From Balaenoptera acutorostrata (lineage: Eukaryota > Chordata > Mammalia > Artiodactyla > Balaenopteridae): DNA of 64,000 nt. Both the position numbers and the translations under genes were made by a program. The notes beneath the pieces were generated by a model. It had not been told where the DNA came from and did no database searches. It saw only the letters and a program-made list of their open reading frames with translations. Shown here piece after piece: positions 35,709 through 48,400 of the stretch; the stretch's first letter is position 1; each line of letters starts with the position of its first letter. The stretch is from contig NC_080075.1 in NCBI RefSeq assembly GCF_949987535.1, positions 56,289,636 through 56,353,635 on the forward strand. Direction: 5' to 3'.

Positions 35709-37340
35709 AAACAGATAATCTGATAGGCATTCCTATAATTCCACTTATCCTGGAAAACCTTTTCCTGACACATCCACCAGCACATTCCTTCTTATCTATT
35801 CCTTCTAACACCTTTTGCCCTGACCTACTTGCCATAGGTTAACATACACCATGATTTATCTTCTCACTTGTAAACCCCATGCATCCTGACCCATCCATCC
35901 AACTTCTCTCTCAATCATTTCTCTTAAAATACCTTATAAACTCTGATACTTATATCTCCTATGGAGGAAGTCATCCAGAGCTTCAAATCTCAGTTACCAA
36001 AGGAGAAAAAAAAAAATGGATTAAGTTGTAGAATATAACTATGTTAGATCTTAGTTTGTCACACATGTTTAAAGTTGCAAGTGTTTGTGAAAAGAAATTC
36101 TACAGTATTATATGTGTCATTTGTTTTAAGTATGTGCTAGAATGATCTGTTCTTTAAAATCCTCTGGCCCATAGTAGGCGGTCACTTTATTTTTTGAGTA
36201 TCTGAATATTTGTTCCCATTCATTTTAAAATGTCACACTTGATTATTTTCTTCTCTCTTTTTTTTTTTTAAATCCGTTTTTCCTTGGTAAAAAATAGTGT
36301 TTTCTTTTGTGTAGCAGTGGTAAAATTTATTGAAATATAGAAATGGCTAGCTCCTTATGAGACATTTGTGTTTATATGCACTGTATCTGGTTTCTCCTAC
36401 ATTGATACCTTCTTAAATCAGGGTACTATGTTTTACTTATCTCTGCCTCCTTCACATGCATATTTCTATACTTACAGATGCATCTCAATAAATATTTACT
36501 AATTTGAATTGTCAAATATTAACAATAAAACTATTTTTAATCAGATAAGTCTTTTCAAGGCTATAGACAGGAATTAATGTCTGCAACAATTATGGAAAAT
36601 TTCCCCTCTGCTTAATGCTTTGGTAAACCTATGATGTACTGTTTTCTGTATTTTTTCATTGATATAGAAATTTGCATTTGATGGATTATAGACTTATATT
36701 TTGCCAAAGATAAATGATGATTTCTGAAATAAAAGTATTGTATGGTTAGAGTTATATATTTATTAATGAACTATGAAAGAGTTATAAGTAATCTCTAATA
36801 CTTGCTGTCTTATATTTCAAACCTTGATTGGCAAGATTCATGCTGATAGTGGAAACATTGCTAGAAATCACAGCATTATGTACATTCTGGAGAATCACAG
36901 ATACATGAAACCCCTCAAAACCTGGGAGCAGAAAATGGAAAACAAAATTTTGTGCTGTTAATTCAGACCCTGTGCTTAATGTTTCTACTCTAAAAGCTGC
37001 AATATACGAATGACTTTGAGCAGGCAAATATAGAAAATAAGAGAAATTAATTTTGCTTCCGAATGACCTTATTCATTAGGATAGTGAAAAGAATTAGAAA
37101 ATGGAATGAACTGAGAAGGTGTGGTATGTGACGACAGAATGAGGAAAGGGAAGGGGAGCTGTAGTGGAGGATTGGAGTTGTAATATTTGAGGTTAGGTGT
37201 ATACCAAGGGGCCTGGCCAGTGAAGGTTAAGCAGGTAGCCAGACCCTATTAGGAAAAAAGCGTTGGTTTTGGACATCTGTGGAATACACACTGGACCTCT
37301 TTCTTCTTCTTTTATTTTCAGAAGCATACCAACCATTTAA
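35709..37340. other. Intron, mostly unassigned
   Basis: An L2-like bit near 36400-36500 ('ttaaatcagggtactatgtt', 'ctcaataaatatttactaat'). No exon or ORF I can support. Confidence 0.45.
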
Positions 37341-37358
37341 CAGAAGGAAGATATAATT

Positions 37359-37711
37359 TTTTTAAAATTAATTAATTTATTATTATTTTTGGTTGCATTG
37401 GGTCTTTGTTGCTGTGCGCGGCCTTTCTCTAGTTGTGGCGAGCGGGGGCTACTCTTCGTTGCAGTGTGCGGGCTTCTCATTGCGGTGGCTTCTCTTGTTG
37501 TGGAGCACGGGCTCTAGGTGCGCGGGCTTCAGTAGCTGTGGCACGCGGGCTCAGTAGTTGTGGCTTGCGGACTGTAGAGTGCAGACTCAGTAGTTGTGGT
37601 GCACAGGCTTAGTTGCTCCACGGCATGTGGGATCTTCCTGGACTAGGGCTCAAACCCATGTCCCCTGCATTGGCAGGCGGGTTCTTAACCACTGCGCCAC
37701 AAGGGAAGCCC
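37359..37711 (-). mobile_element. CHR-type SINE, antisense (M)
   Basis: Long variant with repeated 'cagtagttgtggc' units; right end 'ccacaagggaagccc'. Imperfect TSD: 'cagaaggaagatataattt' (37341-37359) against 'cagaaggtataattta' (37711-37726). Confidence 0.9.
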
Positions 37712-38109
37712 AGAAGGTATAATTTAAGGAATCATAGCTCTGTTGCTTGAGATAACTTGACATACCTTTCAGAGTATAACTTAATTGTAGGGAATAGATT
37801 GATCTTCAAAGGGTTAACTCATTTGTGAAAACTGCGTAATAGTGAAGCTAATGAGAATCTTTTGATTAAAATTTTAAAAACATACATTTCTATAAAGATA
37901 ATAATATTTATTATCATAGATTGATTGGAAAATATAGATAAGTGACAGGATATTCTATTATCTAAACTGTTATTTATATTTTAGAGCATATTTCTAGATT
38001 ATTCTTGTGTGCGTGTGTGTGTGTATTATAAAAAGGAACTCACACTGTACATGGTTTATAACCTTTTCCCTACTTAATATATTATCATCTTCTCATACCA
38101 ATAAACCTG

Positions 38110-38245
38110 TCTGTATTTCAGTTTCATCATGCATAAAGTGGAATAATAATAGTACGCATCCTATAGAGTTATCATTGAAGGTTAAATGAGTTTATATATA
38201 GTATAAAGTACTTAGAACAGCACATTATTATTGTTATTATTAGTG
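38110..38245 (+). mobile_element. MIR SINE 3' part
   Basis: 'tatttcagtttcatcatgca', 'aaggttaaatgagtttatat', 'aaagtacttagaacagcaca' are MIR 3' landmarks. Confidence 0.75.
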
Positions 38246-38328
38246 AGGTCAAGTATCTTTTTATATATTTATTGGCCATTTCTGGATTTTTTGTGTATGT
38301 ATGGGTGGCTTGTTTGTGTCCTTTGCCC

Positions 38329-38331
38329 GTT

Positions 38332-38366
<35 letters not shown>

Positions 38367-38639
38367 TTTGTTTATTTATTGGCTGTGTCGGGTCTAAGTT
38401 GCGGCACATGGGATCTTTCATTGAGGCACTGGGCTTCTCTCTAGTTGTGGCACGTAGGCTCCAGAGTGCGTGGGCTCTGTAGTTTGCAGCACACCAGCTC
38501 TCTGGTTCAGGTGCACGGGCTCACTAGTTGTGGTATGCGGGCTTAGTTGCCCCACGGCATGTGGGATCTTAGTTCCCTGACCAGGGATCGAACCCGCATC
38601 CCCTGCAGCAGATTCTTTACCGCTGAACCACCAGGGAAG
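38329..38639 (-). mobile_element. CHR-type SINE, antisense, older CHR-1-like form (N)
   Basis: Long (TTTA)n tail at 38330-38385, 'ggctgtgtcgggtctaagtt', 'ttagttccctgaccagggat', right end 'ccaccagggaagt'. TSD 'tcctttgccc' at 38319-38328 and 38640-38649. Confidence 0.93.
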
Positions 38640-39154
38640 TCCTTTGCCCATATTTTTTTTCTTTTAGAGGTTTTCATCTTGTTCATAATTGCTTATCTTG
38701 TTCAGATTTGTAAATGTCTATAGTAATGATTAATCTGTCATAATTTTTGCAAATTTTGCTAATCATTTCCCCTGTTTTTGTGTTTACAATTTGAGCTGTA
38801 TTTCATATCGAATTTAAAATATTATTTTCTCAGATTTGTCTGTCTTTTTCTTTATGGCTTTTGAGTTTTGTATTATTCTTGAAACTTTATGTCTGCTGAC
38901 TTTTTGTTTTGAAACCACAAAACCTCATTATCCTCAGTTACTTGTATGGCTGCTTTGAAACTTTATTCTCCAAGAAATGAAAAATTAATGAGAGAACTTC
39001 AATCAGCTTAGATAACAGAAACAGAGAATAGAAGGCTGTTAGATAACCTGAGGGTAGTTTTGAACAAGGAATGGGTGCCGATTTCCCCCATTCTTTCTGA
39101 AGGCCTCTCTTTTTGCCAACTCTGGTGTTTTGTAAACAGCAGAGACACCTGATT

Positions 39155-39240
39155 TCTTCCCTTCCTTTTCCTCTGCTCCTCTCCTTTCCTGTTTCCTTTC
39201 TCCTTCCCTCATTTTTCTCCTTCTTCCCTCCTTTTTCCCT
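39155..39240. repeat. Long polypyrimidine stretch
   Basis: About 85 bases almost entirely C and T ('cttcccttccttttcctctg' and on). No exon follows it. Confidence 0.85.
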
Positions 39241-39559
39241 ACTTTAATTCTCGTTTGGTTATACCATATTTTTGACATCTCCTTTTGTTTGACAGCTGGA
39301 TTATTTCCAATCTTTGATGTATCTTTAGTTTTAAACCTATCAGTACAGACTTATTGACCATAATTTCAGTATTTATTTATAGGCATGTTTAGTATGGCAT
39401 TTGTAATGAGCTGAGGAGAAAGGGCATTTCTGTTTCCAAATTTGTCATTGACAACTCAATCAGAAGAGTATAGTTATGTTGATAAGAAATAAAATATCAA
39501 ATTGTTTATTGTTCCTTTTTGCTATTAGGTAGCATTTATACTGCTTTCTTTATTTATTC

Positions 39560-42160
39560 TACTTAAAATTTATTGGGATTCTTGAATCGGTAGAGTGATA
39601 TCTTTTCGTTCTTCAAAATCTCAGCCATCATTTTTCATATATTACCTCAGTCCCATTTTTTCTCTCTGTTCTCCCTCTGAAATTCTAATAATATCTATTC
39701 AGGCTTCTCACTCTATCCTACATACCTTTTAACCTCTCTCTTTTCATTTTCCATTTCTTGTTTCTCTGGGCTGCTTTGTGGTTGATTTCTTCAGATCTTT
39801 TCTCCAATTCACTAGCTTTTTCTTTAGCTTTCAGACCCATCCATTGAATTTTTTATTTCTAGAAGTTATATTTTTCACTTCTAGAAGTCCTATTTGTTAG
39901 TTTTTCAGCTTGAAAGATAATTGGCATATAATAAACTGCACATATTTAAAGTTTTCAGTTTCCTAAGTTTTGACATATGTGTTCTCCCATGAAACTATCA
40001 CCACAATTAAGATAATGAACATACCCATTAGCCCCCAAATTTCCTTGTGTTCCTTTATAATCCGTCCTGCCTTCCCTGACCCCTCTGTCTCCCAGGCAAC
40101 CTCTGATTTGCTTTATGTAGCTATAGATTAGCTTGCATCATCTAGACTTGTATATAATTGGAATCATACAGTATATATTCACACAGTGTAATTATTTTGA
40201 GGTTCATCCATGATGTTAAATATGCCATAGTTTGTTCTTTTTGTTACTGAGTATTCTGTTGTATGGTTAAATCATAATTAGTTTGTTCATTTACCTGTTG
40301 ATGGATATTTGGATTGTTGCCAGTTTTTGGCTATTACAAATAAAGCTGTATGAACATTCTTGTTCAAGTCTTTGCATGGACATATGCTTTCATTTATGTT
40401 GGGTACATAAGTATGAGTGGAATGGCTATGTGGTATGGTAGGTGTATGTTTAACTTAAGAAACTGCCAAACTGTTTTCCAAGGTGGTTTTACCATTTTGC
40501 ATTCCCACCAGCAGTGTATCAGAGTTCCGGCTTCCCCATATTCTCATGCATCTGCTTGGTATGGCCAATCTTTTAAATTTAGCTATCTTCGTGGATGTGT
40601 AGTGATATTTCATTGTAGTTTTAAGCAACATCCTTAGCAATAAATGATGTTGAGCACCTTTATTTGCTTATTTGTCATCCATGTATTTTCTTTGTAGTAT
40701 CTGTCCAGATCTTCTTCCCATTAAAAGAAAATTGGATTGTTTTTCTTCCTATTATTGAGTAAGAGTATTTTATATTTATTCTGAATACAACTCCTTTGTT
40801 AAATACATGTTTTGTAAACATTTTCTCCCAGTCTGAAGCTTACCTTTTCATTTTTTAACATGGTCTTTGGAGAAGCAAACATTTTAAATTTTGATGAAGT
40901 CCAGTTTATCAATTTGTTTTATATATTCTTGCTTTTTGTCCTGTGTAAGTAATGTTTGGAAAAACTAAGGTCACTGTGATTTTCCTCTGTGTTTTGTTTC
41001 AGAAGTTTTACAGCTTTAAATTTATTTAGGTCTGTGATCCATTTAATTTTTATATATGATAAGCAGTTCTTTTTTTCTATATGGCTATGGATTATTCCAG
41101 TACCATTTGTTGAAAGATTTTTCCTTTCCCCATTGAATTGCCTTGGCATTTTTGTTGAAAATCAACTGCTCATATATGTATGGATCTACTTCTGGAGTCT
41201 ATTCTGTTTAATTGAGCTGTATGTCTTTACACTAATCTTTGTATCTTTAATACTACTCAGTGCTGATTTGTGTAGCTTAATAAGTGATGAAATTAGATAG
41301 TGTAGTCCTTCAATTTTGTTCTTCTTTTTCGAAATTGTTTTGGCTATTCTAGGTCCATAGCACTTCTACATAAATTGTAGAATCAGCTTTTCAGTTTCTT
41401 CTAATGGGCCTGCTGGGATTTTGATTAGAATTAAGTTGACTCTATAATTTAATTTGTAGAAAACTGACATCATCCATTTAATTTTTAATTTCAGTTATAT
41501 TTTTTATATCTAGAAACTTTATATTTTTCAAATCTGCTTGATCATTCTTACAGTTTTTTACTTGTTCCTGAATACATTTTTAAACCTATCTTTTATTTCC
41601 TTAGTCATACTAAGCATTATTATTTTGCAGACTGTGATAATTCTAATATCTAAAAATCCCTGCAATTCTGTTTCAGCTATCTGTTGTTATGCTGGTTCTG
41701 CTTTCTTTCCTTTTCTGTTCAGTTAATTTTTACTGAAAACTCCTTATTTTCACGGAACTTTGTCTGTGGGAATTCATGGAGGCCTGGATTGACTGTGAGT
41801 CGCTTGAAAGTGGATTTGCATTTGCTTCTGCCAGGCTCCTGTAGACACTACCAGTTTGTGATCACTTAAATTCTCAGCTTGAATTTTTTCCTGGCCACCC
41901 AGATCATGTGAATTTAGGCTGCAAACGAGAGAGATGGCTTATGGTTCCATATTCTCATCAGAGATTCCTCCTGTGACAAGGTTTGAGATAGTCCATTTTC
42001 ATTGCAATATCCTGGAGTTAGGGTACAGGGTATACTTTGACCCTTATACTGCAGGTTTAACCCTTTGGGATATCAGCTTTATATGTGGGAGGGGAGTTGG
42101 GGGAATCATTTGTTACTATGATCTTAGGTGGACCCTGGGTTTTGTCTTCTAATCCTCTAG
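39560..42160 (-). mobile_element. LINE-1 cluster, antisense
   Basis: Three abutting pieces. 39560-39900 is an old L1M-like part. 39905-41440 is an L1 from its 3' end ('ataataaactgcacatattt') through the ORF2 end ('gttgatggatatttggattg', 'gcattcccaccagcagtgta', 'cacagttctttttttctata'-like). 41440-42160 is again L1M-like ('tcagttatattttttatatc', 'aatttttactgaaaactcct'). The order suggests one L1 inserted into another. Confidence 0.7.
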
Positions 42161-42513
42161 TTCTGTGAAGCTCTCTGAGGCCATAAAATTCACCTGGCTC
42201 AGCAATGCCCTCAGGTGAAGGTCAGCTTCAGAAATCAAGGTTCCCATGTTCTTCTTATTTTTTAGCTTGAGTATTTTTTTTTCTTGCCAACTCACTGATA
42301 CATCTAAGAAGATGTATTATATCTAGTATGTTTAGTTGTTTTCAGTACACTGTTGATCCAGGTAGCCAATCGTCCCTATTACTGGCAACAAGGTCAATAC
42401 TTGATTTTCTACTTTTAGTCTACTTTAAATTTAAAATTTGGCATTTTCAGACAGCAGAGACATAAACCATAAGGGAAAATTAGAAGATGATCATTTTAAA
42501 TAATTTTGATTTA

Positions 42514-42602
42514 CACTTTTTTTTTTTTTTTTTTTGGCCGCACTGCTTGGCTTGTGGCAGTGAAAGCTCCAAGCCCTAACCATTGTACTGCCAAGAATTC
42601 CC
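42514..42602 (-). mobile_element. Truncated tRNA-derived SINE (O)
   Basis: A T-run of about 19, 'ggccgcactgcttggcttgt', then only the right end 'ccaagaattccc'. The middle (including the 'accagggatcgaacc' region) is deleted. Probably an old relative of the CHR/Bov-tA type. Confidence 0.7.
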
Positions 42603-44110
42603 TCAGTTTATACTTGTGAATTAGGAATTACTTGTTTCTTTTACTTGGTTCCTCTGGGTATGAATGCCTGTGAAACATGTGCATGACATTTTTCTCTGTC
42701 AATTTAATAGTCTCTTTTTTTTCTTTTAAGCATGCTCAAAAGAGTTTTGAAAAATCTAGGAAAATACAAAAAGGAAAATAAAAATAATTTGTAATTCACC
42801 ACTCTGAGAATGCTATTAATGATTTATTATATTTTATTCTAGTTATTTTACTTATGTATTCATTTATTTGACAAATATTTATCACATGTAAATGATTAAT
42901 TGACTGAGGTAGACTCAGTAAGGTACAAGAAGAAAACTTAATTTCTATCCTACTCCATAATCATGTTTGGAGTAGTTCTTTTCATCCTTGGCTGAAATAA
43001 TGGAGAGATCTCAGCTTCTTCATTTCCTTTTAGTCATTAGAACAGTCTCATTTTAGCAATCAAAATATCTTCTCTAGTGTAATAATCAAAGCTCCAACAT
43101 GAGATAAATTAAATTCCATGTCCTTCTGGGAAATACTACTTTACTGTAGGGCTTTGCAGGGGGCTTGTTTAGCTTCCTCTTTCTTCCCTTCTTGTTATTT
43201 TTCTCTTCCCCCCAATTCACTAGCTGAATTTTCTCCAAGTTTAGTCCTCAGAGTTGAGAATAGGGAAAAGGAGCATAGTCTTAAAAGTGGGGACAGTTGC
43301 AGTCTAAGGATAGAGTCCTCTCGGTGGCCCATTTACCATTGCTGATTCATTCTTCCATGGGCTGCTTTTGAAAAACTTTTGTTTTTGTTTTCTGAGATTT
43401 TCACCAACAGCATCCTTGAACTGCCAGCCGTGTGACTTGGCAGATATCTTCTCTGGCTGACTGGTTATGACTCTCCTTCTTCAGATCCAGGCTTCAGACA
43501 GGCTGCTCTTCTCTGGATCCCTTTGCTACTCAGTCCTCTTGGACAGAATCTCTTTCAAGCTACCTCCCACTTCCTCCTGCAGGCCTGATTGGTTCATACA
43601 TCCTTGCCTACTCTCAAAGGGGGAACAGCAACTTATCCTTAGTGCAGCTCTCCCCTTTTTCATTCTCTTTCTCTCCTATGCTTGTTCTTACCTTTATTCT
43701 CTTTCTTATGTTCACATATTGGTCCCAGTGAAGCCCCATCACTTGGCATGGGGTGAGTGGGACACTTTCACATGAGGTATTGGGGCAGCCGGAGAAATGC
43801 CACAGCATTCCAACTATCTTCTTAAAGAAATTGTCTCTTTCAGCTCTAACTCCCTCCTGTCCCTCTCCTCAAACACGTACCCATTTTATAGGACGAAGTT
43901 GGAGGATTGCTCACGTTAGCAAAACAGGCTTTTGGGACTTTAGCCAGAACAAAACCATCCCATGTGCTCTCCTACAATCAGCAAAGTACTGTTAGTACCA
44001 AACTGTATGGCAGGCACAATACTATGTGCTGGGAGTAAGAGCAGTGAACAAGACAGACAAGGTGCCTGCCTTCTTGAAGCCTTTATTCTAGTGAGGAAAA
44101 CAGATGAAAA
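42603..44110. other. Intron, unassigned moderately GC-richer stretch
   Basis: 42960-43980 is less AT-rich than its surroundings, and short overlapping open frames appear, but none shows a protein family pattern or splice-site pair. 43985-44100 resembles an L2/MIR end ('actatgtgctgggagtaaga'). Confidence 0.45.
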
Positions 44111-44111
44111 G

Positions 44112-44113
<2 letters not shown>

Positions 44114-44150
<37 letters not shown>
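44114..44150. repeat. (TG)n microsatellite
   Basis: About 18 uninterrupted TG units, then 'tatactatg'. Next to an MIR/L2-like stretch at 43985-44100. Confidence 0.95.
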
Positions 44151-44154
<4 letters not shown>

Positions 44155-44639
44155 CTATGTCAGTTAGTGATAAATTCTATATAGAGAATTAAAAGCAAGG
44201 TAAGGGGATAGAGAGGGACAAGAAGTGACATTTTTTGGTAGATATAGATATAACAAATATTCTTTTCTTTTAGTGATAGGAATTCTATTTGTGTGGTATG
44301 GTATATGAGATATATTTTAAGGAAACCACCCAGGCTGAAGTAAAGTGTGATGAATTTATATACTCATTTATCTACATCATCCAGATTCATGTCCTTATTA
44401 TCCTCATCTTTTCCATGTCACATGAGCTCTCTAGGGCCATGTTTTTCAAATTGTAGGTTGCAATCCATTGGTGGAAGGTGAAGGCAATGTAGTGGGTGCC
44501 AACAGCATTAAAAAAAAGTTCAATAGAAAAGAATAGAAAATAGAGTTCATTTCATATAGTAAGGCTAAGTATTATTTCATGAATATTTGTTTTAGTTACA
44601 TACATGTATTGTGTACTGGGTTGACATGTAGAGGGTATC

Positions 44640-45075
44640 TCTTATTGTCAATTCTTTTGGGTTCCTTGACCCAATTTCAAAGTGTGTGTGTGGCGTCCCC
44701 CTATATATAGTCTCCCATGTATAACAGGCAGTGCTCTGACACCAGCTGGGTGTCCTACCATTCAGTTCAGTTCTTACACTATCTACCTAGAAATAACATC
44801 AGATTCCACAGGTTAAGGGCTCATTCCCACAGGACTGTGAACTCCACCTCCACCCCCTACACTTCAGATGCCAGTCCCAAGCCCAGGTTGTCACCTGGAC
44901 TTCTGACCAACTAACTGGCTATAGATTGGAGTTCCCAATCGATTAATTTCTATTAATTTGCTAGAGTGGCTCAAAGGACCCAGGAAAACCATTTACTTAC
45001 TTAATGATTTATTATAAAATGATACTATACAGGATACAGATGAACATTTAGATGGAAGAGATGTGTAGGATAAGG
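44640..45075. mobile_element. Possible old LTR-like interspersed repeat
   Basis: 'agagtggctcaaaggaccca', 'tttattataaaatgatacta' and 'agatggaagagatgtgtagg' resemble an ancient mammalian LTR-type repeat I cannot name with certainty. No coding content. Confidence 0.4.
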
Positions 45076-45470
45076 TGAATTAGCTTTAGAACTGGGACAG
45101 TTTTTTTGGATATTAGTTTGATTATTATGCTTAATGACAAGTTAAGATGTTATAGTATTTGTCTCACTTCTTTCTACAGCGATGGCTTGAGAAAATGTGC
45201 TGTGATATTCTAGGACTTTGTTTTCTTTCACCTACTGATAATCCTTCCTCCATTTCTTTGACTATTATAAACACTAGACTCTTGTTTATAAGGCTTACTT
45301 TCTGGGATGTTTGTGACATTAAGTAAATTTAAAAATAAAATTGTTTTACAACCAGTATAATTTATGTTCATTTTGTTGAAAGGGCCAGAATATTTTTTAA
45401 AATATACCTGTATAAGTAGACCATTTCAGTGAGGTATGTTGGAAAGGAGACGTAAGGAATGAATAATTAT

Positions 45471-45491
45471 GGTGTGTGTGTGTGTGTGTGT
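45471..45491. repeat. (TG)n microsatellite, short
   Basis: About 10 TG units after 'aattatggtg'. Confidence 0.9.
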
Positions 45492-48400
45492 GGTTTTAAA
45501 ATACTATTTGGATTCGGATTCAGTTTGACAGTTTTTGATCAAAATAAAATATGTTTTAGCAGTTTGTAACCCATGTGTTTCTGCATCTCCAAGTCCAACT
45601 TAAGTATCTGCAGGAATTACCCCAGCCTCCCTCTCCCCCCCTTAACTCTTGCAGATCTTTGTTTATTGACTTAGATTAGAACTGGCCTAGAGCCCAGTGA
45701 TGGTCATTTCACGTCTTAAGGTTTTTGGTTACAAATCTGCTTTTGTTGCCAGATCCAATAAAGATTCTTGGTTGTTTTTGTTAGTTTTATTATAAGTTCT
45801 TGCCAAAGATACAATGCATTGTAACCAAAACAGATGTTCTGTTTAGACAAGTGTATTTGCTATAACAGAACCAAAAATGTATATTAAATATGTTCAACAT
45901 TAATGTAAGAACTGATGAACTTTGGAATGTTATGAGTGTTTTTGATAACCTTTAGAAATGGAAGGAGCACTGCCTTATTTTGAGCAATTGTTTTATATTT
46001 TTTCTCCATCCATATCAGTTTGTGTATGTACAGTCTTATATTCTTAGATCCTCCTCTAAACTAACATTTTACTGTGATCTTGAAAGTAGAGTGGAGTTCA
46101 CCAATTTCATATATGCATATGAAAATACAAATAACATAGTTCTGTTATTTCTTAAAGTACGTGCATAAGATAGATGCTGTTTTGTCATAGACACATCGTT
46201 GAGTAGAAAAAATCATTTTTAAGATTCTAATGCTTATAAATAGGTAGGTGAAATAATTATACATTGATCTTTCAAAAAATCGTGTATTTGGTGAAGTTAG
46301 CAACCATATTATAGGGTTGTAGTGTAGATATTTTGGAACTGTAAGTGACCATCTCTGTGATTAGAGCCCAATTCAGTCCTGATTTATGCTGAATTCTGTG
46401 TTATAGTGAACACAGATGCATAGTGAATACAAGAAGAATGTATTCGTATTATGTAATTTTACCTCTTTTTTTGATCATAGTTCCTAGAATAAATTAGATG
46501 TGTAAATGCATTATCAACAAATTACTAACGGAATGAGTTTTGCCTTGAGATTGTCAACTCTTTGGCCTATTCTGATTCATATTTTTCTCTTTTCTTTGGC
46601 ATTAAACAGCTTGCTTTTCTCCCTCACCTTTGGCCAGCACTGTATTCAGTTGATTATTTGGGAACATTAAAATTTTTTTCCTTATGAGAATTGTTTGGGT
46701 TGTGCAGAGTCACTGTGGTTCTGTTTCATAGTTCAGTTGTATTAGAACAATGCAAAACTGCTAGAATTCTTTGTTGTTGACATCTTTTTTCATTTGGTTA
46801 TGTAGAACTTGAAGATTCTGGGGCCAGAAATTGGTATTTGTAAATAGTTTTTGAATCCACCTTATTTGTGTTTCATATGTTTTTGTGGTTTTTTTTGAGG
46901 GGGGCACCTTTTGATTCTCATGTATTTTATGTGGCTAAATCTTTGTGTTACGCTCTCCTAACTTATTGAAATACCACTTTCAAGTTCCCCACATCCGTAC
47001 ATTTCTAAGGTTACACCCAGCTTAATTCCCATTACTTTTCCGCTTCACAGCACTTGCATTTTGAAGGGACCCTAACATTTGGGTTCACATTATGATAATT
47101 AGGTTTCAGGGGCATAGGGGATTAAAGATGTCTCAGGTCTAGTTGCAGAATAAAGTTCAGAAGCACTTGTAAAACTTGCCTGATTGGCGGGTAGAGGAGC
47201 TTTTATTTATTCACTACTCATGCAGCATTAATCCGTATTTCATCAGGTACCTACAGTGCTGTAATTCTAGATGTGACCTTGGGACTTGATTTACTTCAGC
47301 TCCGTTTTCTTTATTAATGTGCCATGAAAGAGGTACATGAAAGATAGCCAACATCAAAGTACCTTTTAAAGTAAAATGGTTGATAGGAATTCCCTGGTAT
47401 TTAACACTGTCTGTCAAATGTTTCAGCTGGTTTGCATCCTTTTACAAGCTATCGCTTGCTGCACTAAAAGAAATTTAAAGCAGTTGTTTCCAGTCTTGGG
47501 GGGGGTGCCTTACGGTGGCAGTGGTGGTGGTGGTTGGGTGGCAATGGTTAGCTAGAGAAGAGAGTAAATGAAAAGTTAAGGACATATTCTTTTTCACCTG
47601 TGCTCCTCCCACGATGGCTTGTTTTTGTGTTTTTCTTTGGGCTGGGAAGTGTTTAGTCCAATGTGGTGCTTATGATCAGAGTGATGAGGCCCTCATCTGG
47701 GTTATAAGAAGACCGAAGAGGGTGACCAAAGAGAATTCATTAGACCTCTGTGAAAGCAAGAATAAAAGGCAGTGTCAGTATCTTATTCAGAGATTGTTTA
47801 ATTAGCTTAATTTCACAGCCTGTTTATTCTTTACTGAGCCAATTGAGAAAAAGCTTTTAAACATAGTAATGTGGGAAACTGAGTCTTAAGAAGAACAAAG
47901 GAAACAGGACTCAGAGGAAGTTTGCCATATGTATTGTGGAATATTTTCCTGTAAACGCCTGTTTTAGAGGCTATTTATTATCTCTGTTCTAGGCTGAATA
48001 TATGGGGTAGAACTTCTTATAGCTCAGTTTTGAAACTGATTCCTTCTTTGTTTCACAAATATTTGTTGGATGTTTCTCTTACTTAAGAAAAAATATTTAA
48101 AACCATTTTTGCTTTTTAGATAATCACAAGCATTGTCTGTGGATCTGTTCCTATCATCTTTACCATAGAACTATCTTAATCAGAATAGTGAAGAATAGAA
48201 ATTGCAGAATGTCTTATAGAATGAAATTTACTTGTTTTCATATTTATACTTTATTTTCAACTTATTAACATAACCTTGACTTGTGGAAGTCTTTTAAAAT
48301 CTATTGTAATAAAAACTTTTTTTGTAATTAGTATCTGTTAAAATGTATTTTTGTAGTATTAAAATGCTTTAAAAATAGCATATTCTCCTGATATTCTTTA

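Noticed and set aside
38330..38385. (TTTA)n tract as an independent microsatellite or CRISPR-like array
   Set aside because: It is the tail of SINE N. No spaced direct repeats typical of CRISPR exist anywhere, as expected for mammalian DNA.
43467..43775. 102-codon open frame in a GC-richer part
   Set aside because: No recognisable protein pattern, no splice-site pairing with SRBD1 phases, overlapping frames on both strands.
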